Under the pieces are notes generated by a model. It saw only the letters and a program-made list of their open reading frames with translations. It ran no database searches and had not been told where the DNA came from. Positions 5,779-9,316 of a stretch of DNA of 9,316 nucleotides are shown piece after piece; positions within the stretch are counted from its first letter, which is position 1; every line of letters begins with the position of its first letter. The DNA lies in the NCBI GenBank assembly GCA_045592485.1, contig JAZNUS010000086.1:1-9316 (forward strand), read 5' to 3'. Both the position numbers and the translations under genes were made by a program. Source of the DNA: RGIG1828 sp045592485. GTDB lineage: Bacteria; Bacillota; Clostridia; UMGS1810.

Positions 5779-7083
5779 CTATAAACTATTGATACAACTT
5801 TCATCAAGAAGAAACTGTTCTATACCGATGTAACAGATGCCATCATCATCATGCCACGGAATAATATTATCTTTAACTACGACAATTTTGCGGAATGAAT
5901 CAGGCACACGTTTTAAGGAATTTATTTCCTGTTGCCTTTTTTCTTCATCAGCAACAGAAAGTGCAGATTGAATATACCAGCGATTACTTCCGCTGTTTAC
6001 AACAAAGTCGATTTCAAGCTGAGTTCTAACATTTTTACCCTTATCATTTTTATGATTATATTCCACCACTCCGACATCAACATTGAATTCGCGAGCGATA
6101 AGCTCGTTGTATATAATGTTTTCCATAATGTGATTTTCTTCCATTTGCCTGAAATTGAGTCTTGCATTGCGAAGACCTACATCTGTGTAATAATATTTGA
6201 GAGGAGTTTCCATATATTTTTTCCCTTTAATGTCATAGCGTTCTGCTTTGCCGATAATATATGCTTCAGCAAAGTAATCAACATATTTTGATATGGTTGA
6301 GGAACTGATATTCACTTTCTTTGTACTTTTGAAGGTGTTGGAAAGTTTGCTTGGATTGGTAAGGGAACCTATTGCAGAAGAAAGAATATTCAGTAAATCC
6401 TCAAGGATATCCTTGTCGTTATTGATTTTGTTTCTTTCGATAACATCGGTAATATATGTTTTTGCAAACAGATCCTTTAAATATTTACTTTTTTCTTCGG
6501 GCGTGTTTTTAGATAGCACAAAAGGCATACCACCATATGTTAAATATTCTTTCCATGCATTGTGCCTGTCTCCTTCATAAGCATCATAAAATTCCTTATA
6601 AGTTAATGGGTTAACCTTGACCTCGTCACCCCGGTCTTTAAACTCTGTCAAAATATCGGTTGAAAGCATTTTTGAGTTACTTCCGGTAACATACAGATCA
6701 ACATTTTTAAGCTTCATAAGACCGAGCAGAACAGGTACAAACCCAATTTTATCTTCTACTCCTTCAACATAAGGATTTTGCATTTCCAATACCAACTGCA
6801 CTTCATCAATAAAAACATAAAAATGTTTACTTTTATCCTGTGTTATTTCACGAACATATTTGTCAAGCTCAAACGGATTTTTGTATTTTGCATTGATTAC
6901 TTCGTCGAGAGCAATTTCAATGATACAATCATCCGTAATACCAACGGAATTCAGATATTGGTGATAAAGTTCAAAAAGCAGGAACGATTTGCCGCATCTT
7001 CTTATTCCGGTTATAACTTTAATGAGACCATTATCTTTCTTCGAAATAAGCTTGTCAAGATACTTTTTCCTTTCTATAATCAT
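5779..7083 (-). CDS. AAA+ ATPase with DUF4143 C-terminal domain
   Basis: 434 residues, a usual length for this widespread but poorly understood family. The N-terminal AAA domain has Walker A GIRRCGKS (26-33), Walker B FYVFIDE (88-94) and a sensor-like VTGSNSKML (132-140). A winged-helix-like middle follows, with TYGGMPFVL (182-190), a phrase common in the family. The C-terminal DUF4143 region contains QLEIDFV (355-361) and WYIQ (369-372), recalling a restriction-endonuclease-like core with Gln in the usual Lys position, so nuclease activity is doubtful. No membrane segments. Start ATG at 7081-7083 has GGAGAAGG (7088-7095) just upstream. It is a single-gene unit with its own promoter, convergent with the sialidase-like gene, and no partner gene is adjacent. 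Such genes occur in many paralogues in gut Clostridia and behave like accessory genes. Biological role unknown. Confidence 0.9.
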   Translation of the reverse strand: MIIERKKYLDKLISKKDNGLIKVITGIRRCGKSFLLFELYHQYLNSVGITDDCIIEIALDEVINAKYKNPFELDKYVREITQDKSKHFYVFIDEVQLVLEMQNPYVEGVEDKIGFVPVLLGLMKLKNVDLYVTGSNSKMLSTDILTEFKDRGDEVKVNPLTYKEFYDAYEGDRHNAWKEYLTYGGMPFVLSKNTPEEKSKYLKDLFAKTYITDVIERNKINNDKDILEDLLNILSSAIGSLTNPSKLSNTFKSTKKVNISSSTISKYVDYFAEAYIIGKAERYDIKGKKYMETPLKYYYTDVGLRNARLNFRQMEENHIMENIIYNELIAREFNVDVGVVEYNHKNDKGKNVRTQLEIDFVVNSGSNRWYIQSALSVADEEKRQQEINSLKRVPDSFRKIVVVKDNIIPWHDDDGICYIGIEQFLLDESCINSL

Positions 7084-7100
7084 AAAGCCTTCTCCAATCT

Positions 7101-7128
7101 ACACGAAAAATTATTGCGGATAAACGCA
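7101..7128. repeat. 28-nt direct repeat, copy A, in the ATPase leader
   Basis: Identical to 7185-7212 (begins ACACGAAAAATTATTGCGG, ends AACGCA). It lies between the ATPase promoter and its ribosome binding site, so it is transcribed. Only a 3-bp GCG/CGC stem around GATAAA remains, because the second arm present in copy B is absent. Confidence 0.85.
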
Positions 7129-7149
7129 GTTTTGATTTGTTTCGTTGTT

Positions 7150-7179
7150 AGTATACCACGAATGGAATAAAAAAGTCAA
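7150..7179 (-). promoter_or_regulatory. Promoter of the ATPase gene
   Basis: Read leftward: TTGACT (7174-7179), an 18-nt spacer, then TATACT (7150-7155), each 5 of 6 to consensus. It is framed by the two 28-nt repeats and starts transcription about 60 nt before the ATG. Confidence 0.75.
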
Positions 7180-7184
7180 TATAC

Positions 7185-7221
7185 ACACGAAAAATTATTG
7201 CGGATAAACGCAATAATTTTT
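7185..7221. repeat. 28-nt direct repeat, copy B, extended into a perfect 13-bp hairpin
   Basis: The repeat (7185-7212) continues so that AAAAATTATTGCG (7190-7202) pairs perfectly with CGCAATAATTTTT (7209-7221) across a GATAAA loop. T-rich tails occur on both strands, so it could end transcription in either direction and insulate the ATPase promoter. Confidence 0.8.
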
Positions 7222-7279
7222 TGGAATCTCATATTGTGATTTCAATGTAAAATTTTTGGTACGGGCATATGTTGGAAGT

Positions 7280-7351
7280 ATTTTATATATTTGATAATTT
7301 TATATAAAATGCTAAAGAGGCTCATTTCAGATGATTATGAGTCTCTTTTTT
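7280..7351 (+). terminator. Orphan intrinsic terminator in the ATPase-rpsL gap
   Basis: The stem AAAGAGGCTCAT (7314-7325) pairs with ATGAGTCTCTTT (7337-7348), 12 bp with one G-U pair and an 11-nt loop, followed by a T-run to 7351. Just upstream, ATTTTATATA (7280-7289) and TATATAAAAT (7301-7310) form another perfect AT-only stem. No rightward gene lies upstream, since the ATPase is leftward. It may end a small RNA or be left from a lost gene. Confidence 0.65.
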
Positions 7352-7589
7352 GAAAAAATATTTTGTTTTTGATTCAGATATTACAAATTGTCTGTATAAT
7401 TAATAAAATGTGATTGCGTCGATGAAAATTACAACTGATAAAAACCCCTTGCACATTTTTGTACAAGAAATTTTTAATGCTTTACCTCGCTAAACCGCAT
7501 AAACAGTGGCTTTTCTGTAAATAAAATATTCAAAACAGGATAAAATATAAGGTGTTATTGGTTAAAATTACACAAAATTAAAAAAACTG
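7352..7589. other. AT-rich non-coding stretch before the str promoter
   Basis: No convincing ORF with a ribosome binding site is present on either strand. A weak hairpin CTTGCAC/GTACAAG (7448-7464, one mismatch) is followed by AAATTTTT and could be a leaky terminator. No tRNA-like fold or repeat array was seen. Confidence 0.5.
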
Positions 7590-7618
7590 TTGACATAAGC
7601 GGTTTGGTATTATATAAT
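7590..7618 (+). promoter_or_regulatory. Strong consensus promoter of the str operon
   Basis: TTGACA (7590-7595), a spacer of exactly 17 nt and TATAAT (7613-7618) match the sigma-A consensus at all 12 positions. Start expected near 7625, about 70 nt before rpsL. Confidence 0.9.
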
Positions 7619-7624
7619 CTGAGA

Positions 7625-7668
7625 GTATGCAAAAGAAGGGATATTTATGCCCTTTTCCAAAAGCATAC
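7625..7668 (+). promoter_or_regulatory. Structured rpsL leader RNA
   Basis: Directly after the predicted start, GTATGC (7625-7630) pairs with GCATAC (7663-7668). Inside, AAGGG (7636-7640) pairs with CCCTT (7650-7654) around a 9-nt loop, with A-rich internal loops between. It ends 12 nt before the ribosome binding site. There is no T-run, so it is more likely an RNA-stability or ribosomal-protein binding element than an attenuator. Confidence 0.5.
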
Positions 7669-7695
7669 CACACTATATACAGGAGGTGAATCCAA

Positions 7696-8109
7696 TTGCC
7701 AACCTTTAACCAGTTAGTAAGAAAGGGCAGAGAGACTTCTGTTAAGAAGTCAACAGCACCTGCACTTCAGGTAGGTTTTAACTCTCTTAAGAAAAGACCT
7801 ACAGACCAGAGTGCTCCTCAGAAGAGAGGTGTTTGTACAACTGTTAAAACAATGACTCCTAAAAAGCCTAACTCAGCTCTTCGTAAGATGGCCAGAGTAA
7901 GACTTACAAACGGCGTCGAAGTTTCTGCTTATATCCCCGGTATCGGTCATACCCTTCAGGAACACAGTGTTGTTCTTATCAGAGGCGGTAGAGTAAAAGA
8001 CCTCCCTGGTGTCAGATACCACATTATCCGTGGTGCTCTTGACGCAGCGGGTGTTGCTAACAGAAACCAGTCCAGATCCAAATACGGTGCTAAAAAAGCA
8101 AAGAAGTAA
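7696..8109 (+). CDS. rpsL: 30S ribosomal protein S12
   Basis: S12 lies at the decoding centre of the small subunit and helps control accuracy. The 137 residues open MPTFNQLVRKGRE and include the insertion before PQKRGVCT typical of Gram-positive S12, which explains the length over the 124-residue E. coli form. TPKKPNSALRK (54-64) and GRVKDLPGVRYH (98-109) hold the two lysines (Lys57 and Lys101, equivalent to E. coli Lys43 and Lys88) that change in streptomycin-resistant mutants; both are wild type. Asp102 matches the aspartate methylthiolated by RimO in some bacteria. The start is TTG at 7696, unusual for such a highly expressed gene, but fixed by AGGAGGTGA (7681-7689) 6 nt upstream and an in-frame TGA at 7687-7689. 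First gene of the operon. Confidence 0.98.
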   Translation: MPTFNQLVRKGRETSVKKSTAPALQVGFNSLKKRPTDQSAPQKRGVCTTVKTMTPKKPNSALRKMARVRLTNGVEVSAYIPGIGHTLQEHSVVLIRGGRVKDLPGVRYHIIRGALDAAGVANRNQSRSKYGAKKAKK

Positions 8110-8134
8110 TCCGGTCCGGACAAGTTGATTCAAG

Positions 8135-8241
8135 GTAAGCAAAAGCTTACAGTAAAAAAAGGTAAGTCAAGTGCGGCAATATGGAATTCATATATATATG
8201 TTTATTTTGTATTGAGCGCTGACAAGTTTTAAGAAAACTTG
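8135..8241 (+). promoter_or_regulatory. Structured rpsL-rpsG intercistronic region, possible S7 control site
   Basis: The 173-nt gap between rpsL and rpsG holds three stems: GTAAGC/GCTTAC (8135-8140/8145-8150); a two-part stem AGTGC-GG-CAATA (8170-8181) with TATTG-A-GCGCT (8210-8220); and CAAGTTTT/AAAACTTG (8223-8230/8234-8241). In E. coli S7 binds the rpsL-rpsG junction and represses translation. A similar role here is inferred from position and folding only. Confidence 0.4.
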
Positions 8242-8282
8242 AGTACCTGTGAAATCATTTTAATATGAAGGAGGGAAGTAAA

Positions 8283-8753
8283 GTGCCACGTAAAGGTTAT
8301 ATAGCAAAAAGAGAAGTATTACCCGATCCTATGTACAACAATGTAGTTGTTACAAAGCTTATCAACAACATCATGCTTGACGGTAAGAAGGGTGTAGCTC
8401 AGAGCATTGTATACGGAGCATTTGAAATCATTGCTGAAAAAACAGGAAAGGAAGCCGTTGAGGTTTTCACTCAGGCTATGGAAAACATTATGCCTGTCCT
8501 CGAAGTTAAAGCAAGAAGAGTCGGCGGTGCAACCTATCAGGTGCCCATCGAGGTTCGCCCCGAAAGACGCCAGACTCTCGGTCTCAGATGGCTCACTCTC
8601 TACGCTCGTCAGAGAAACGAAAGAACCATGCGTGAAAGACTTGCAGGCGAAATCCTCGATGCAGTCAACAACATGGGTAGTGCCGTTAAGAAAAAAGACG
8701 ACACACACAAAATGGCAGAAGCCAACAGAGCGTTCTCGCACTATCGTTGGTAA
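8283..8753 (+). CDS. rpsG: 30S ribosomal protein S7
   Basis: Primary 16S rRNA-binding protein that organises the head of the small subunit and contacts the E site. From GTG at 8283 it has 156 residues, the standard bacterial length, opening MPRKGYIAKREVLPDP and containing LINNIMLDGKK, ARRVGGATYQVPIEV, RWLTLYARQR and the C-terminal ANRAFSHYRW, all typical. The frame also opens at an ATG at 8265, but the GTG start has AAGGAGGG (8268-8275) 7 nt upstream and gives the family's MPR start; the earlier ATG would place the ribosome binding site inside the gene. Co-transcribed with rpsL and followed by fusA after 54 nt. Confidence 0.98.
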   Translation: MPRKGYIAKREVLPDPMYNNVVVTKLINNIMLDGKKGVAQSIVYGAFEIIAEKTGKEAVEVFTQAMENIMPVLEVKARRVGGATYQVPIEVRPERRQTLGLRWLTLYARQRNERTMRERLAGEILDAVNNMGSAVKKKDDTHKMAEANRAFSHYRW

Positions 8754-8807
8754 TCACGGCACAAGTTGCCTGAGTTTTGATAAGAAGGAAAGGAGGACAA
8801 TTATATT

Positions 8808-9316
8808 ATGGCTAGAGAATATTCTTTGAAGAATACAAGAAATATCGGTATCATGGCTCACATCGATGCCGGTAAAACAACCACAACCGAAAGAATACTT
8901 TATTATACAGGTCGTATTCACAAAATGGGTGAAACCCACGACGGTGCAGGTACAATGGACTGGATGGCCCAGGAGCAGGAGCGTGGTATAACAATTACCT
9001 CTGCTGCTACAACATGTTTCTGGAAGCCTGCAGGCGGTCCTTACAAAGATATTGCACACAGAATCAACATAATCGACACACCGGGACACGTTGACTTCAC
9101 AGTTGAAGTTCAGAGATCACTCCGTGTACTTGACGGTTCTGTAACCGTTATGTGTGCTAAGGGTGGTGTTGAGCCTCAGTCCGAAACCGTATGGAGACAG
9201 GCTGATGACTACAAAGTTCCCCGTATGATTTATGTTAACAAAATGGATATCATGGGTGCAGATTTCTACAATGTAGAAAACATGGTTCATGAAAGACTCC
9301 ATGCTAACGGTGTTCC
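8808..9316 (+). CDS. fusA: Elongation factor G, N-terminal part (3' end outside window)
   Basis: The GTPase that drives translocation on the ribosome. 169 codons of about 690 are present, with the frame open to the window edge. The G domain is clear: G1 AHIDAGKT (17-24), G2 region ERGITITSAA (58-67), G3 DTPGH (90-94) and G4 NKMD (144-147). PQSETVWRQAD (123-133) is the usual EF-G phrase. AAGGAGG (8790-8796) lies 11 nt before the ATG, slightly long. The paralogue risk (tetracycline-resistance or second EF-G proteins) is small because it directly follows rpsL-rpsG, where fusA is standard; tuf would be expected next. Confidence 0.97.
   Translation, partial: MAREYSLKNTRNIGIMAHIDAGKTTTTERILYYTGRIHKMGETHDGAGTMDWMAQEQERGITITSAATTCFWKPAGGPYKDIAHRINIIDTPGHVDFTVEVQRSLRVLDGSVTVMCAKGGVEPQSETVWRQADDYKVPRMIYVNKMDIMGADFYNVENMVHERLHANGV

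Noticed and set aside
5932..6580. Rightward ORFs opposite the ATPase gene
   Set aside because: Hydrophobic-looking translations arise from the reverse strand of a clear AAA+ gene with Walker motifs; no start signals.
7101..7212. The two 28-nt repeats as a CRISPR array
   Set aside because: Only two units, the interval contains a promoter, and no cas gene is near.
8265..8282. ATG at 8265 as the start of rpsG
   Set aside because: The AAGGAGGG ribosome binding site would fall inside the gene, and the GTG at 8283 gives the standard 156-residue S7.

Overview
The window looks like the chromosome of an anaerobic, moderately AT-rich Firmicute of the class Clostridia. The basis is the long Gram-positive form of ribosomal protein S12, strong AGGAGG-type ribosome binding sites, frequent GTG and TTG starts, AGA arginine codons, and the families present (BmrR-like MerR, AraC with a cupin domain, AAA+/DUF4143 ATPase). 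No genus can be named from this sequence alone.

Layout from left to right. (1) Positions 1-522 are the 3' part of a MerR-type regulator with a GyrI-like effector domain, followed by a terminator and an AT-rich spacer. (2) Positions 724-1093 are a broken gene, probably an amidohydrolase. Its two ends survive around a perfect 21-bp inverted repeat. It overlaps an apparently intact Gfo/Idh/MocA oxidoreductase (1086-2087). (3) Positions 2177-5757 form a module bounded by two direct copies of a 70-nt hairpin element, 65/70 identical. Inside are a leftward AraC regulator and, divergently, a two-gene operon: a glycerol-1-phosphate dehydrogenase-like enzyme (EgsA/AraM family) and a cytoplasmic sialidase-like protein with four Asp boxes. 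(4) Positions 5779-7083 encode a leftward AAA+/DUF4143 ATPase whose promoter lies between two identical 28-nt repeats. (5) Positions 7084-7695 are non-coding and hold these repeats, an orphan terminator and a perfect-consensus promoter with a structured leader. (6) From 7696 runs the str operon, rpsL-rpsG-fusA; fusA is cut by the window edge.

Working hypothesis: regions 2 and 3 are a small carbohydrate locus. AraC would sense a sugar-derived ligand and control the divergent dehydrogenase/sialidase pair, and the Gfo/Idh enzyme would act on a related sugar or sugar acid. No transporter or sugar kinase is visible, so the substrate is unknown. The str operon is housekeeping and has its own promoter; the accessory genes sit where rpoB-rpoC is often found in Firmicutes.

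The least ordinary signals are the paired 70-nt elements (all differences confined to the apical hairpin, one of them a compensatory base pair, and one copy encoding the last residues of AraC), the perfect palindrome inside the broken amidohydrolase, and the 28-nt repeats around the ATPase promoter.
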